From Geodermatophilaceae bacterium URHA0031 (GTDB taxonomy: Bacteria > Actinomycetota > Actinomycetes > Mycobacteriales > Geodermatophilaceae): DNA of 64,000 nucleotides. Shown in pieces: positions 48,489 through 60,018 of this stretch (the first letter of the stretch is position 1; each line of letters begins with the position of its first letter). The translations under genes and the position numbers were made by a program. The stretch is from NCBI GenBank assembly GCA_000620205.1, contig JHVP01000009.1:1-64000 (forward strand), written 5' to 3'. Below the pieces are notes generated by a model. It was not told the origin of the DNA. It ran no database searches and saw nothing but the letters and a program-made list of their open reading frames with translations.

Positions 48489-49691
48489 TCAGCCGAGCCG
48501 GCGCGCCGGATCGGCCAGGACGGCGTCCAGCGCCCGCAGCGCCGCGCCGCTGGCCCCGGCCGCCGGGGGGCCCGGGACGCTGACCACCCGTGGCCGGCGC
48601 CACCGGGCGGACAGCACCCGGCGGGCCAGGTGCTCCTCCAGCGCCGGGCGGAGCAGGTCGGCCAGCTCCGCCAGGTGCCCGCCGAGCACGACGGTCGGGA
48701 TGCCCACCACGTTCACCACCCCGGCCAGCGCCACCCCGAGCGCCCACGCGCCGGCGTCCAGGGCGGCGACCGCGGCCGGGTCGCCGGCGGCGGCCAGCCG
48801 GACGAGGTCCCCGGGCGGGGCGTCCAGCGGCAGCCCGGCGGCGCGGAGCAGCGCGTGCCGGCCGGCGTAGAGCTCCAGGCACCCGGTGGAGCCGCAGCTG
48901 CAGGCCGGGCCGTCGGGGTCGACGCACACGTGGCCCACCTCGCCGGCCCAGCCGGAGCTGCCGGTGACCCGGCCGCCGAGGACGACCGCACCACCGATGC
49001 CGATCTGGCCCGACAGGTAGATGAAGTCGCGGTACGGCCCGGACCGGCCCGGCGCCTCCTCGGCGACGGTGCGGGCAGCGAGATCGGCCTCGTTGCCGGG
49101 GACGACGTCCAGGCCGGCCGGGACAAACGGGGCGAGCAGGGGCGCCGGGCGGAGGTCGGACCAGCCGAGGTTGGGTGCGCGCAGCAGCACGCCGGCGTCG
49201 GCGTCCACCACCCCGGGCAGGGCCAGACCGGCCCCGACCAGGCAGGAGCCGGCCGGCAGGCCGGTGAGGACGTCGGCGGTCAGCGCGCCCAGGGCGCCGA
49301 TCGTCGCCACCGGGTCGGCGCCGCGGAAGTCGCCGGGCTCGACGCGCTCGGCGACCACCCGGCCGCGCAGGTCGACCACCCGGGCGGCGAGCAGCCCGGC
49401 GTCGGCCTGCAGCCCCAGCGCGGCGAAGCGCGCCCCGGGGACCAGTGGCGTGGCCGGGCGGCCCCGGCGGGGGAGCAGCTCGCGCTCCACCTCGTCGAGC
49501 AGCCCGCCGGCCACCAGCTCGTCGACCAGCCGGGCCGCCGTCGCCCGGGTCACGCCGGTGACGGCGGCCACGTCGGCGCGGGACAGCGGCCCGGCTGCGG
49601 CGCACACCGTGCGGAGCACCAGGCCAAGGTTCGCCGTCCGGACGGTGGACTGCCGGGCACTGCTCGGCACCCCGGCCAGTCGCTGCGTCAC
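48489..49691 (-). CDS. ROK family regulator (XylR-type)
   Basis: A 400-residue ROK protein with an N-terminal winged helix-turn-helix ([20 protein letters not shown], about 38-57) and a sugar-kinase-like domain. It carries the zinc-site pattern [19 protein letters not shown] but lacks a clear catalytic kinase profile, so it acts as a regulator. It is divergent from xylA and is probably the xylose-responsive repressor. TAACCT lies 6 bases before its GTG (49698-49703, minus strand), fitting a leaderless mRNA. Confidence 0.88.
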   Translation of the reverse strand: MTQRLAGVPSSARQSTVRTANLGLVLRTVCAAAGPLSRADVAAVTGVTRATAARLVDELVAGGLLDEVERELLPRRGRPATPLVPGARFAALGLQADAGLLAARVVDLRGRVVAERVEPGDFRGADPVATIGALGALTADVLTGLPAGSCLVGAGLALPGVVDADAGVLLRAPNLGWSDLRPAPLLAPFVPAGLDVVPGNEADLAARTVAEEAPGRSGPYRDFIYLSGQIGIGGAVVLGGRVTGSSGWAGEVGHVCVDPDGPACSCGSTGCLELYAGRHALLRAAGLPLDAPPGDLVRLAAAGDPAAVAALDAGAWALGVALAGVVNVVGIPTVVLGGHLAELADLLRPALEEHLARRVLSARWRRPRVVSVPGPPAAGASGAALRALDAVLADPARRLG

Positions 49692-49694
49692 CTC

Positions 49695-49736
49695 TTGAGG
49701 TTAGCCGCTCCCTGCCTTATGTTTCGAGAGAGAACA
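49695..49736 (+). promoter_or_regulatory. xylA promoter with ROK operator
   Basis: TTGAGG (49695-49700), 17 bases, TATGTT (49718-49723) form a promoter for xylA. The imperfect inverted repeat TGTTTC-GAGAGA-GAACA (49720-49736) overlaps the -10 element, in the 107-base gap between the ROK gene and xylA. A bound ROK repressor would block the promoter. Confidence 0.65.
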
Positions 49737-49798
49737 AAAGATCGCCCACGAGGGCGACGTGTCTCCACCCCCCAGCACCCCGCGAGAGGAACTCACCG

Positions 49799-50986
49799 AT
49801 GAGCACCCTGCAGCCGACTCCCGAGGACAAGTTCAGCTTCGGCCTGTGGACCGTGGGCTGGCAGGCCCGCGACCCGTTCGGTGACGCCACGCGTCCCGAG
49901 GTCGACGTGGTCGAGTCCGTCCACAAGCTCGCCGAGATGGGCGCCTACGGTGTCACCTTCCACGACGACGACGTGATCCCCTTCGGCAGCGACACCACCG
50001 CCCGGGACGAGCGCATCAAGCGCTTCCGCGCGGCGCTGGACGAGACCGGCCTGGTCGTCCCGATGGTGACGACGAACCTGTTCACCCACCCGGTGTTCAA
50101 GGAGGGCGGGCTCACCGCCAACGACCGCGAGGTGCGCCGCTTCGCGATGCGCAAGGTCATGCGGAACATGGACCTGGCCGCCGAGCTGGGCGCGAAGACC
50201 TACGTGCTGTGGGGCGGTCGCGAGGGCGCCGAGGTCGACGTCGCCAAGGACCTCATCGCCTCCCTGGACCGCTACGCCGAGGCGATCGACACCCTGGCGC
50301 AGTACTCCGAGGACCGCGGCTACGGGCTGCGCTTCGCCCTGGAGCCCAAGCCCAACGAGCCCCGCGGCGACATCTTCCTGCCCACCATCGGGCACGCGAT
50401 CGCCTTCATCTCCAAGCTGCAGCACAAGGACCTGGTCGGGATCAACCCCGAGGTCGGCCACGAGCAGATGGCGAACCTGAACTACACCCACGGCATCGCC
50501 GAGGCGATCTGGCTGGGCAAGCTCTTCCACATCGACCTCAACGGCCAGCACGGGCCGAAGTTCGACCAGGACCTGGTGTTCGGCCACGGCGACCTGCTGC
50601 AGGCCTTCTCCACCGTCGACCTGCTGGAGAACGGCGGCCTGAACGGCGGCCCGACGTACGACGGCCCGCGGCACTTCGACTACAAGCCGCTGCGCACCGA
50701 GGACATGGACGGCGTGTGGCGCTCGGCCGCGGCCAACATGCGCACCTACCTGCTGCTCAAGGAGCGGGCCGCGGCCTTCCGCGCCGACCCCGAGGTGCAG
50801 GAGGCGCTCGCCGCCGCCAAGGTCCCGGACCTGCGCACGCCCACCCTGGGCGAGGGCGGCTACGAGGAGCTGCTGGCCGACCGCTCGGCGCTCGAGGACT
50901 TCGACGCCGAGACCGTCGCCCAGCGGGGTGCGGGCGTCACGCGCATCGACCAGCTGATGATCGAGCACCTGCTCGGCGCCCGCTGA
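49799..50986 (+). CDS. xylA: Xylose isomerase
   Basis: A 395-residue xylose isomerase (EC 5.3.1.5) of the short actinobacterial class I type. Catalytic His and Asp are in [15 protein letters not shown] (about 50-64), and metal-binding residues are in [31 protein letters not shown] and HFDYKP. It converts xylose to xylulose. The ATG has AGAGGAA upstream. The xylulokinase gene follows after one base. Confidence 0.97.
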   Translation: MSTLQPTPEDKFSFGLWTVGWQARDPFGDATRPEVDVVESVHKLAEMGAYGVTFHDDDVIPFGSDTTARDERIKRFRAALDETGLVVPMVTTNLFTHPVFKEGGLTANDREVRRFAMRKVMRNMDLAAELGAKTYVLWGGREGAEVDVAKDLIASLDRYAEAIDTLAQYSEDRGYGLRFALEPKPNEPRGDIFLPTIGHAIAFISKLQHKDLVGINPEVGHEQMANLNYTHGIAEAIWLGKLFHIDLNGQHGPKFDQDLVFGHGDLLQAFSTVDLLENGGLNGGPTYDGPRHFDYKPLRTEDMDGVWRSAAANMRTYLLLKERAAAFRADPEVQEALAAAKVPDLRTPTLGEGGYEELLADRSALEDFDAETVAQRGAGVTRIDQLMIEHLLGAR

Positions 50987-50987
50987 C

Positions 50988-52388
50988 ATGACGCTGGTGG
51001 CCGGGGTCGACTCGTCGACCCAGTCGTGCAAGGTCGTGGTCCGGGACGCCGGCACCGGCGCCCTGGTCCGGGAGGGCCGGGCGTCGCACCCGGACGGCAC
51101 GGAGGTCGACCCGGCCGCCTGGGCGTCGGCACTGGAGACGGCGATCGGCGAGGCCGGGGGCCTCGCCGACGTCGCCGCCGTCGCCGTCGGCGGGCAGCAG
51201 CACGGGATGGTCTGCCTGGACGACGTCGGCGTGGTCGTCCGGCCGGCGCTGCTGTGGAACGACACCCGCTCCGCGCAGGCCGCGACCGACCTGACCGCGG
51301 AGCTGGGCGGTGGGCAGGCCTGGGCCGACGCCGTCGGCCTGGTGCCGGTCGCCTCGTTCACGGTGACCAAGCTGCGCTGGCTGGCCGAGCACGAGCCGGC
51401 CAACGCCGCCCGGACGGCGGCGGTCTGCCTGCCGCACGACTGGCTGACCTGGCAGCTGGCCGGTACCCCGGGGATCGACCACCTGGTGACCGACCGGGGC
51501 GACGCCAGCGGCACCGGGTACTGGTCGCCGTTCACCGGGGAGTACCGGCCCGACCTGCTGGAGCGCGCCTTCGGCAGCACCCCGGCGCTGCCCCGGGTGC
51601 TCGGGCCGGCAGAGCAGGCCGGGGTGGTGGCCGGCGGCGGTGCGGTGCTGGGGCCGGGCACCGGGGACAACGCCGCGGCCGCGCTCGGCATCAACGCCGA
51701 GCCCGGGGACGTCGTCGTCTCGATCGGCACCTCCGGGGTCGTCTCGACCGTCTCCACCACGCCCAGCGCCGACCCGTCCGGCACGGTCGCCGGGTTCGCC
51801 GACGCCACGGGCAACTTCCTGCCGCTGGCGGTCACGCTCAACGCCGCGCGCGTGCTCGACGCGACCGCCCGGCTGCTCGGGGTGGACCACGACGAGCTGT
51901 CCCGGCTGGCGCTCAGCGCGCCGGCCGGGTCGGGCGGGCTGGTGCTGGTGCCCTACCTGGAGGGCGAGCGGACCCCGGACCGCCCGCACTCCACCGGCGC
52001 GGTGCACGGCCTGACGCTGACCACCGCCGAGCCGGCGTACCTGGCCCGTGCAGCGGTCGAGGGGCTGCTCTGCGGGCTGGCCGACGGGCTCGAGGCGATC
52101 GTCGCGCTGGGCAACCCGGTCCGCCGGGTGTTCCTGGTCGGCGGTGGCGCCCGGTCCGAGGCGGTCCGCCGGCTGGCGCCCGCCGTCCTCGGCGTGCCGG
52201 TGCTGGTGCCGCCGCCGGGGGAGTACGTCGCCGACGGCGCCGCCCGGCAGGCCGCCTGGGTGCTGGCCGGCGGGGACACCCCGCCGGTCTGGCCGGCGAC
52301 GAGCACCGAGACCTACGAGGCGGACCCGGTCCCGCACGTCCGCGCGCGCTACGCCGAGGTCCGCGACCTCACGGCCGACCGGACCTGA
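50988..52388 (+). CDS. xylB: Xylulokinase
   Basis: A 466-residue FGGY carbohydrate kinase that phosphorylates xylulose to xylulose 5-phosphate for the pentose phosphate pathway. The N-terminal ATP-site start [13 protein letters not shown], substrate motif [18 protein letters not shown], and C-terminal [15 protein letters not shown] (adenosine site) are present. ATG 50988 is 1 base after the xylA stop, so the pair is one operon. Confidence 0.95.
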   Translation: MTLVAGVDSSTQSCKVVVRDAGTGALVREGRASHPDGTEVDPAAWASALETAIGEAGGLADVAAVAVGGQQHGMVCLDDVGVVVRPALLWNDTRSAQAATDLTAELGGGQAWADAVGLVPVASFTVTKLRWLAEHEPANAARTAAVCLPHDWLTWQLAGTPGIDHLVTDRGDASGTGYWSPFTGEYRPDLLERAFGSTPALPRVLGPAEQAGVVAGGGAVLGPGTGDNAAAALGINAEPGDVVVSIGTSGVVSTVSTTPSADPSGTVAGFADATGNFLPLAVTLNAARVLDATARLLGVDHDELSRLALSAPAGSGGLVLVPYLEGERTPDRPHSTGAVHGLTLTTAEPAYLARAAVEGLLCGLADGLEAIVALGNPVRRVFLVGGGARSEAVRRLAPAVLGVPVLVPPPGEYVADGAARQAAWVLAGGDTPPVWPATSTETYEADPVPHVRARYAEVRDLTADRT

Positions 52389-52448
52389 CCCACCCCTGCA
52401 CGACCTGCCCGCACTGCCGCGGGGAGGAGGCACGAGAAGGAGCGCTCC

Positions 52449-53518
<1,070 letters not shown>

Positions 53519-53522
<4 letters not shown>

Positions 53523-54436
53523 CGGTGCTGCCCACCGGTGAGCAGTTCACGCTGCGCTGCGCCGGCGCGGAGGCCGTCGTCGTCGAGGTGGGCGGGGGCC
53601 TGCGCAGCTACCGGGCCGACGGCCGGGACCTGCTCGACGGCTACGGCGAGCAGGAGATGGCGGCCAGCGCCCGCGGGCACGTGCTGGCGCCGTGGCCGAA
53701 CCGGCTGCGCGACGGCCGGTACCACTGGGACGGCGAGGAGCACGAGACCCCGCTGTCCGAGCCGGCGACGCACAACGCCATCCACGGCCTGGTCCGGTAC
53801 CTCCCCTGGACGGTGACCGGGCGGACCAGCGACACGGTTCGGCTCGAGCACCTGCTGCACCCGCAGCCGGGCTACCCCTGGACGCTGCGGCTCCAGGTCG
53901 CCTACGAGCTCACCCCGGCCGGGCTGCAGGTCACCACCACCGCGACCAACGCCGGCGAGGTGGCGGTGCCCTACGGCGAGGGCCACCACCCCTACCTGGC
54001 CGCCGGGGCCGGGCTGCTCGTCGACGACTGCACGCTGGTCGCGCCCGGGGCGACCCGGCTGGAGACCGACGAGCGCGCGCTGCCCACCGGTGCGGTCCCG
54101 GTCGAGGGGACGCAGTACGACCTGCGGGCCGGGCGGCCGATCGGCGGGCTGGTGATCGACCACTGCTTCACCGACCTCGCCCGGGACGACGCCGGCCTGG
54201 CGTGGGTGCGGCTGACCGGACCCGACGGCCGCGGCGCCGCGGTCTGGATGGACGGCGCGTACGGCCACCTGCAGCTGTTCACCGGCGACGTGGTGCCCGA
54301 GCCGCGCCGCCGGCGGGGGCTCGCGGTGGAGCCGATGACCTGCCCGCCGAACGCCTTCGCGACCGGCGACTCGGTGCTCCGGCTCGAGCCGGGGGAGTCC
54401 ACCACCGGCAGCTGGGGGATCGCGCCGGTCGGCTGA
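53519..54436 (+). CDS. Aldose 1-epimerase (mutarotase) family protein
   Basis: A 305-residue galactose-mutarotase-like beta protein. Signature residues are the Arg of WPNRLRDGRY, His of NAIHGLVRY, the catalytic His in GEGHHPYLA and the catalytic Glu in LAVEPMTCPPNAF. It equilibrates anomers of the imported aldose before xylose isomerase, fitting the operon. The GTG overlaps the ATPase gene stop. Confidence 0.88.
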
Positions 54437-54473
54437 GCCGGGACTGTCGTCCCCACGGGTTAGCGTCCCCGGC

Positions 54474-55820
54474 GTGCGCCGAGGAGTCGTCGTTGCGCTG
54501 TGCCTGGTCCAGTTCGTCGACGTGCTGGTCGTCACCAGCGCGACGACCGCCATCCCGGCGGTCCTCGCCGACCTCGACGCCCCCGCCTCCGCCGCCGGGC
54601 CGATCGCCATCGCCTACCCGACGGCCTTCGGGGGCCTCCTGGTGCTCGGCGGGCGGCTCGGCGACCGGTACGGCCCGCGCCGGGTGCTGCTCGCCGGGCT
54701 GGTCGCCTTCACGGTGGCCGGGCTCGCCGGAGGGCTGGCCGCTGACGTCGGCCAGGTCGTCGCGGTGCGGGCGGTGCAGGGGGCCGCGGCCGCGGTCTCG
54801 GTGCCCTCGGCGCTGGCGCTGCTCCTGCACGTGAGCGCCGAGGGACCGGAACGGACCACCGCGCTGGCGTGGTGGAGCGCGGCGGGTGCCGCGGCGGGGT
54901 CGACCGGTTTCCTGGTCGGTGGCGCGCTCACCGACGCGCTGGGCTGGCGTGCGGTCTTCTGGGGGACCGTGCCGGTCGGCGTCCTGCTGATCGCCGTCGC
55001 CGTCCGGGCGCTGCCGGCGCCGCGGCCCCGGGACCGCGGCCGGTCGCTGGACGCCGCAGGCGCGGTGCTGCTGCTGGCCGCTGCCGCCGGGGTGGTGGCC
55101 GGTGCCTCCCTGCTGGAGCGCCCCGCGAGCCGGGCCGCCGGCGTGGCGCTGGTGCTGGCCGGGCTGGGGGTCGGGGCGCTGTTCGCGGTGCAGCAGCGCC
55201 GGGCCGCCGCTCCGCTCGTCCCCGCGGCGGCGGCCCGGTCGGTCGCCCTGCGCACCGGGACGGCGGTGTCGTTCGTGAACACCGCGACCACGACGTCGGC
55301 GGCGGTGCTGGCCACCCTGGTGCTGCAGGACGAGCTCGGCGCGAGCCCGTTGCAGGCCGGGCTGGTGCTGATGTCGATCAGCGCCGCGGTGGTCCCCGGC
55401 TCCGCGCTGGCCCGCCCGCTGGCCGCCCGCACCTCGCTGCGCCGGGTCGCCGCTGCGGGCCTGGCGGCCATCGCGCTCGGCGACCTGCTGCTGGCGGCGA
55501 CCACGGGCAGCCGGGTAGGGATCGTGACCGGGGGCGTGGTGCTGGGGGCCGGGCTCGGTGTCGCCTCGGTCGCAGCGAACCAGATCGGCACCTCCGTCCC
55601 GCCGGAGATCCAGGGCAGCGCCTCGGGCATCGTGAACACCGGTGCCCAGCTGGGCACCGCGATCGGGGTCGCCGTCCTGGTGCTGGTCGCCTCCGCCGGC
55701 TCCTACGGGCCGTTCTCCGGGACGGCGGTGGGCTGGGCGGTCGCCGCGGCGGCGGCCGCGCTCACCGCGGTGCCGCTGGCCCTCCGGCGCTCGGCGGAGC
55801 AGGTGGCGGGGCCTCCGTAG
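54474..55820 (+). CDS. MFS transporter (DHA-type drug exporter)
   Basis: A 448-residue membrane protein with about 12-14 helices. Motif A of the major facilitator superfamily is seen as LGGRLGDRYGPRRVLL (about 57-72), and the first helix has VVTSATTAIPAVL. It resembles proton-driven drug exporters; the substrate is unknown. GTG 54474 has TAGCGT (54461-54466) 7 bases upstream and no ribosome-binding site, so a leaderless mRNA is likely. Confidence 0.85.
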   Translation: MRRGVVVALCLVQFVDVLVVTSATTAIPAVLADLDAPASAAGPIAIAYPTAFGGLLVLGGRLGDRYGPRRVLLAGLVAFTVAGLAGGLAADVGQVVAVRAVQGAAAAVSVPSALALLLHVSAEGPERTTALAWWSAAGAAAGSTGFLVGGALTDALGWRAVFWGTVPVGVLLIAVAVRALPAPRPRDRGRSLDAAGAVLLLAAAAGVVAGASLLERPASRAAGVALVLAGLGVGALFAVQQRRAAAPLVPAAAARSVALRTGTAVSFVNTATTTSAAVLATLVLQDELGASPLQAGLVLMSISAAVVPGSALARPLAARTSLRRVAAAGLAAIALGDLLLAATTGSRVGIVTGGVVLGAGLGVASVAANQIGTSVPPEIQGSASGIVNTGAQLGTAIGVAVLVLVASAGSYGPFSGTAVGWAVAAAAAALTAVPLALRRSAEQVAGPP

Positions 55821-55873
55821 ACTCGACCGAGGTGCGCGGCGACCCGTGGACCGTGCCGATCGAGGAGAGTGCT

Positions 55874-56236
55874 GTGGCCGTCCGAGCCATCCGGGGAGCG
55901 ACACAGGTGGCCGCCGACGACCGCGACGAGGTGCTGGACGCCACGCGCGAGCTCGTGCGCACCGTGCTGGAGCGCAACGAGCTCGACCCGGCGGACCTGA
56001 TCAGCATCCTGTTCACCGCCACCCCCGACCTGGTGTCGGAGTTCCCGGCGCTGGCCGCGCGGGAGCTGGGCCTCGGCGACGTCCCGCTGATGTGCGCCAC
56101 CGAGATCGCGGTGCCGCACGCGCTGCCGCGGGTGCTGCGGCTGATGGCGCACGTCGACACCCCGCGGGCCCGCGCCGAGATCAGCCACGTGTACCTGCGG
56201 GGTGCGGTCGCGCTGCGCCGGGACATCGCACAGTGA
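55874..56236 (+). CDS. aroH: Chorismate mutase, AroH class
   Basis: A 120-residue monofunctional chorismate mutase (EC 5.4.99.5), chorismate to prephenate for Phe and Tyr synthesis. AroH-class residues appear in AVRAIRGATQV, ILFTATPDLVSEFPA, MCATEIAVPHALPRVLRLM. GTG 55874 has GGAGAG 7 bases upstream. A TAGACT -10-like hexamer lies at 55818-55823, which would give a leader of about 43 bases; GTG 55832 in the same frame is less likely. cmk overlaps its stop by 4 bases. Confidence 0.9.
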   Translation: MAVRAIRGATQVAADDRDEVLDATRELVRTVLERNELDPADLISILFTATPDLVSEFPALAARELGLGDVPLMCATEIAVPHALPRVLRLMAHVDTPRARAEISHVYLRGAVALRRDIAQ

Positions 56237-56937
56237 GCGGCGCAGTGAACGGGCAGGCGTTCCGGGGGCAGGTGACCCTGGACGGGCCGTCGGGCACCGG
56301 GAAGTCCAGCGTCGCCCGGGCGGTCGCCACCCGGCTCGGCGCGGCGTACCTGGACACCGGCGCGATGTACCGCGCCGCGACCGTCGCCGTCCTGGACGCC
56401 GGGGTGGACCTCGACGACCCCGAGGGCATCATCCGCGCCGTCTCGTCCGCCGACATCCAGGTCGGGACGGCGGCCGACGCGGAGACGGTGAACGTGGACG
56501 GCGTGGACGTGGCCGAGCGGATCCGCGGGACCGAGGTGACCCGGGCGGTCTCGCCGGTGAGCGCCGTCCCGGCCGTGCGCCGGCTGCTGGTCGACCGGCA
56601 GCGCGCACTGGTCGCCGCTGCCGAGGCCGTCGTCGTGGAGGGCCGGGACATCGGCACGATTGTGCTGCCCGACGCCACCCTGAAGGTCTACCTGACCGCC
56701 GCTCCCGAGGCGCGCGCCGACCGCCGCGCCGGGCAGCTCGGGGTCACCGACCCCGCCCGGATCGCGCAGATCGCCGCCGACCTGCGCCGCCGGGACGAGT
56801 ACGACAGCAGCCGGGCCGACAGCCCGCTGCGCCCTGCTGCCGACGCCGTGGTCGTCGACAGCACCGGGCTGGACCGTGAGGCCGTCGTCGAGCGCGTGCT
56901 CGACCTGGCCCGCACAGCAGTAGGAGAGCCCGCATGA
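56233..56937 (+). CDS. cmk: Cytidylate kinase
   Basis: A 234-residue (d)CMP kinase (EC 2.7.4.25). The P-loop is [13 protein letters not shown] (about 16-28), then [10 protein letters not shown] and the NMP/insert domain, [15 protein letters not shown], and lid [13 protein letters not shown] 56233 overlaps aroH, and der starts in its stop codon. The cmk-der pair is conserved (Rv1712-Rv1713). Confidence 0.95.
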   Translation: MSGAVNGQAFRGQVTLDGPSGTGKSSVARAVATRLGAAYLDTGAMYRAATVAVLDAGVDLDDPEGIIRAVSSADIQVGTAADAETVNVDGVDVAERIRGTEVTRAVSPVSAVPAVRRLLVDRQRALVAAAEAVVVEGRDIGTIVLPDATLKVYLTAAPEARADRRAGQLGVTDPARIAQIAADLRRRDEYDSSRADSPLRPAADAVVVDSTGLDREAVVERVLDLARTAVGEPA

Positions 56938-58298
56938 GCGAGAACGACGTCCCTGACGTGGACGAGGCGACCGGCCCGCTGCCGGTGGTGGCGGTCGTCG
57001 GCCGGCCGAACGTCGGCAAGTCGACCCTGGTCAACCGCTTCATCGGCCGCCGTGCCGCCGTCGTGCAGGACGTCCCTGGGGTCACCCGGGACCGCATCCC
57101 GTACCAGGCGCTGTGGAACGGCAAGAACTTCACCGTCGTCGACACCGGCGGCTGGGAGCCCAAGGCGACCGGCATGGCCGCCTCGATCGCCCGGCAGGCC
57201 GAGTACGCGATGAAGACCGCGGACGTGATCGTGCTGGTCGTCGACGCCTCCGTGGGGGCGACCGAGACCGACCTGGCCGCCGCGCGGGTGCTCCGGCGCA
57301 GCGACCGCCCGGTGATCTTGGTGGCCAACAAGGTCGACGACGAGCGAAGCGAGGCCGGCGCCGCCGAGCTCTGGTCGCTCGGGTTGGGGGAGCCCTTCCC
57401 GGTCAGCGCGCTGCACGGCCGGGGGAGCGGTGACCTGCTCGACCTCGTGCTCGACGCGATGCCGGAGGCGCCGCGGGAGACCGAGGACGCCGGAGGCCCG
57501 CGCCGGGTCGCGCTGGTCGGGCGGCCCAACGTCGGCAAGTCCAGCCTGATCAACCGGCTGAGCAAGGAGGAGCGCTCGGTCGTCGACTCCGTCGCGGGCA
57601 CCACCGTGGACCCGGTCGACTCGATCGTGACGATCGGCGGGGAGGAGTGGCGGTTCGTCGACACCGCCGGCCTGCGCCGCCGGGTGAACACCGCCAGCGG
57701 CACCGAGTACTACGCGAGCCTGCGCACCGAGGCCGCGATCGAGGCCGCCGAGGTCGCCGTCGTGCTGCTCGCCGCCGACGAGGTGATCAGCGAGCAGGAC
57801 CAGCGGGTGATCACCCAGGTGATCGAGGCCGGCCGCGCGCTGGTCATCGCCTTCAACAAGTGGGACACCCTGGACGAGGACCGGCACGCCCAGCTGGAGA
57901 AGGAGATCGACCGCGACCTGGCCCGCGTCAAGTGGGCCAGCCGGGTCAACATCTCGGCGCTGACCGGCCGCGGGGTGAACAAGCTGGCCGGGCACCTGAA
58001 GGAGGCGCTGGCCGGCTGGGAGACCAGGGTGCCGACCGCCGAGCTGAACACGTTCATCCGGGCGCTGGTGCAGGAGACGCCGCCGCCGGCCCGCGGTGGC
58101 CGCGCGCCGAAGATCAAGTACGTGACCCAGGCCGACATCCGGCCGCCGCGGTTCGTGGTCTTCTCCACCGGCTTCCTCGAGGCCGGCTACCGGCGGTTCC
58201 TGGAGCGCAAGCTGCGCGAGCAGTTCGGCTTCCACGGGACCCCGATCGACGTGTCGGTCAAGGTGCGGGAGTCCAAGGCCCGGGACCTCAAGAAGTAG
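56934..58298 (+). CDS. der: GTPase Der (EngA)
   Basis: A 454-residue ribosome-assembly GTPase with two GTPase domains: the first with [14 protein letters not shown] and DTGGW, the second with [14 protein letters not shown] and [11 protein letters not shown]-like domain is at the C-terminus ([10 protein letters not shown]). It helps 50S maturation. It overlaps cmk by 4 bases. It is the last backbone gene before the tRNA and the integrated element. Confidence 0.96.
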   Translation: MSENDVPDVDEATGPLPVVAVVGRPNVGKSTLVNRFIGRRAAVVQDVPGVTRDRIPYQALWNGKNFTVVDTGGWEPKATGMAASIARQAEYAMKTADVIVLVVDASVGATETDLAAARVLRRSDRPVILVANKVDDERSEAGAAELWSLGLGEPFPVSALHGRGSGDLLDLVLDAMPEAPRETEDAGGPRRVALVGRPNVGKSSLINRLSKEERSVVDSVAGTTVDPVDSIVTIGGEEWRFVDTAGLRRRVNTASGTEYYASLRTEAAIEAAEVAVVLLAADEVISEQDQRVITQVIEAGRALVIAFNKWDTLDEDRHAQLEKEIDRDLARVKWASRVNISALTGRGVNKLAGHLKEALAGWETRVPTAELNTFIRALVQETPPPARGGRAPKIKYVTQADIRPPRFVVFSTGFLEAGYRRFLERKLREQFGFHGTPIDVSVKVRESKARDLKK

Positions 58299-58328
58299 CC
58301 CCCGGCCGGGCCGCCGGCAGCCGTGCGG

Positions 58329-58334
58329 TAATCT
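58329..58334 (+). promoter_or_regulatory. -10 element of the tRNA-Pro gene
   Basis: TAATCT lies 40 bases before the tRNA 5' end and matches the TANNNT -10 consensus in otherwise GC-rich DNA. No clear -35 is seen. Confidence 0.5.
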
Positions 58335-58373
58335 TCCCGGGCAGCGTTCGAGGGCCGCGAGGCGCTCGGAGCT

Positions 58374-58447
<74 letters not shown>

Positions 58448-58463
58448 CAGCGAAACTGCAGGT

Positions 58464-58499
58464 CAGAGGGGCTTCGTCCGACAGGGCGAGGCCCCTCTG
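58464..58499. terminator. Hairpin between tRNA-Pro and integrase
   Basis: CAGAGGGGC (58464-58472) and GCCCCTCTG (58491-58499) are perfect 9-base arms with an 18-base loop whose ends can extend the pairing. It can end transcription from both the tRNA and the convergent integrase gene. Confidence 0.6.
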
Positions 58500-58506
58500 C
58501 TCGTCA

Positions 58507-58530
58507 GTACTGCAACCGGTACTGCAACGG
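58507..58530. repeat. 12-base direct repeat beside the integrase gene
   Basis: GTACTGCAACCG (58507-58518) is followed at once by GTACTGCAACGG (58519-58530), one mismatch. Placed between the tRNA attachment region and the integrase 3' end, it could be an arm-type integrase binding site; this is inference. Confidence 0.5.
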
Positions 58531-58550
58531 GGATTTCCAGCGCTGCGGTG

Positions 58551-59684
58551 TCACCAGGGAAGGGCCTGGTCCAAGCGGTCGGCAGCCTCTCGCTGCTGAG
58601 CCGGCGTGACGTGGCTGTAGATGTCCGCGGTGATGGCGTAGGACGAGTGCCCGAGGTGCTCCTGCACGACCTTGGTGTGGGTGCCAGCCGCCAGGAGCAA
58701 GCTCGCCGCGGTGTGCCGAAGCGTGTGCAGGCTGACCCGTGGGAGGCCTGCCTCCCGGACGATCTGCTCAAAGCGCCGGAGGACGTTGCGCGGCTCCAGG
58801 GGAGTGCCGATCTCGGTGGTGAAGACGAGGTCCTGCTCGAGCCAGGCCTCGCCCGCGGCACGACGCTCCAGATCCTGCCGCTCGCGGTGGGCCTGCAGGG
58901 TTGCAACGGTCGACCGAGGCAGCGGGACGATCCGCCGGGATTTGGACGTCTTCGGTTCGCCGAGCTCCAGACCTCGAGACGTCCGGCTGAGCGTCCAGCG
59001 GACCCGGAGGACGTGCTCGTCCATGTCGACGTCGGACCAATGGAGGGCCAGTGCCTCTCCGCGGCGTAGGCCGGTCGCGAGCAGGAGCCGAAAGAATGCC
59101 TCGAGCCGGTCGCCTCGCACCGCGTCGAGGAGCCGACTCGCCTCCTCGGCATTCAGGTGTGCCGCCTCCTTGCGCTGGGCGATCGGTCGTCGCACCTTGG
59201 CGGCTGGGTTGTCGCGGAGGAGCCCATCGCGCACCGCGGTGTCGAGGGCGGCGCGAAGAACGGTGTAGATGGTCCTGACGGTCGAGGCTGACAGGCCATC
59301 TCGGCGTTTGGCCAGGACGAGCGCCTCGATGTCGGACGGGCGTAGCAGATGGAGCGGGCGACGGCCCAGCGTCGGAACGAGGTGCCTGCGAGTCACCGTT
59401 GAATACAGGTCAACGGTCGCCTGCTTGCGGCTGCTGGCCGGCAGCGCCGTGGCGGTCCAGTCCGCCAGCCAAGCAGCGAGGGTGATGGTGGAGTCCCGAA
59501 CCGGCGCCCCGGTCTCCAGTCGTTGCTCGAGGCCAGCGAGCTTTCGACGGACTTCGGTCTGCGTCTTGCCATAGACCGTCGGACGCAGCAACTTGCCGGC
59601 GGCGTCACGATGGCTCAGCTGCGCAGACCACGTGCCGTCCGGCCGCCTGTAGATGGACCCCTCACCGTTCGCGCGCTTGGCCAT
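58551..59684 (-). CDS. Phage-type tyrosine integrase
   Basis: A 377-residue site-specific recombinase. The N-terminus has an AP2-like arm-binding domain (GEGSIYRRPDGTWSAQL), then a SAM-like core-binding domain, then the catalytic domain with Arg in LLLATGLRRGEALAL, HTLRHTAASLLLAAG and LGHSSYAITADIYSH (His and nucleophile Tyr). All catalytic residues are present, so it can be active. The gene points at the tRNA-Pro 3' end 100 bases away, the usual arrangement for integration into a tRNA. Codon use is somewhat less GC-extreme than in backbone genes. Confidence 0.93.
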   Translation of the reverse strand: MAKRANGEGSIYRRPDGTWSAQLSHRDAAGKLLRPTVYGKTQTEVRRKLAGLEQRLETGAPVRDSTITLAAWLADWTATALPASSRKQATVDLYSTVTRRHLVPTLGRRPLHLLRPSDIEALVLAKRRDGLSASTVRTIYTVLRAALDTAVRDGLLRDNPAAKVRRPIAQRKEAAHLNAEEASRLLDAVRGDRLEAFFRLLLATGLRRGEALALHWSDVDMDEHVLRVRWTLSRTSRGLELGEPKTSKSRRIVPLPRSTVATLQAHRERQDLERRAAGEAWLEQDLVFTTEIGTPLEPRNVLRRFEQIVREAGLPRVSLHTLRHTAASLLLAAGTHTKVVQEHLGHSSYAITADIYSHVTPAQQREAADRLDQALPW

Positions 59685-59790
59685 CGTCTCCTGCGACTCC
59701 CGTCGATACCCGTCGCCATGTCGGGCGCGGCAGCTCAGGCACGGGACGCGACAACTCGGTCAAGACCTGAGAATTGGTGGTGAAGCCGCG

Positions 59791-60018
59791 TCAGTGATCC
59801 CTGGCCGCGCGAGAAGTCTCGAGCTGGTGGACGTAGCGGAGGAGCTCCGCTCTGGACAACCGACAACTGCGGCCGATGTGCACAGGACGGAGTGCGCCGA
59901 TCTTGATGAGCGTGTAGACGGTCGTGCGGCTGACGCTGAGCAGGTTGGCGGCCTCCGCCGCCGTCACGAGCAGCGGGTTGTCCACCAGGAGGTCGTGCAG
60001 AGGCAGCGGGTCGGCCAT
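59791..60018 (-). CDS. Excisionase-like MerR/HTH_17 DNA-binding protein
   Basis: A 75-residue protein with a winged helix-turn-helix of the excisionase type: LLVTAAEAANLLSVSRTTVYTLIK (key part VTAAEAANLLSVSRTTVY) then GALRPVHIGRSCRLSRAELL. It is upstream of, and co-directional with, the integrase, as xis genes are. ATG 60018 has AAGGA 8 bases upstream. It probably steers excision; inference from position. The 106-base gap to the integrase holds no gene. Confidence 0.8.
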   Translation of the reverse strand: MADPLPLHDLLVDNPLLVTAAEAANLLSVSRTTVYTLIKIGALRPVHIGRSCRLSRAELLRYVHQLETSRAARDH

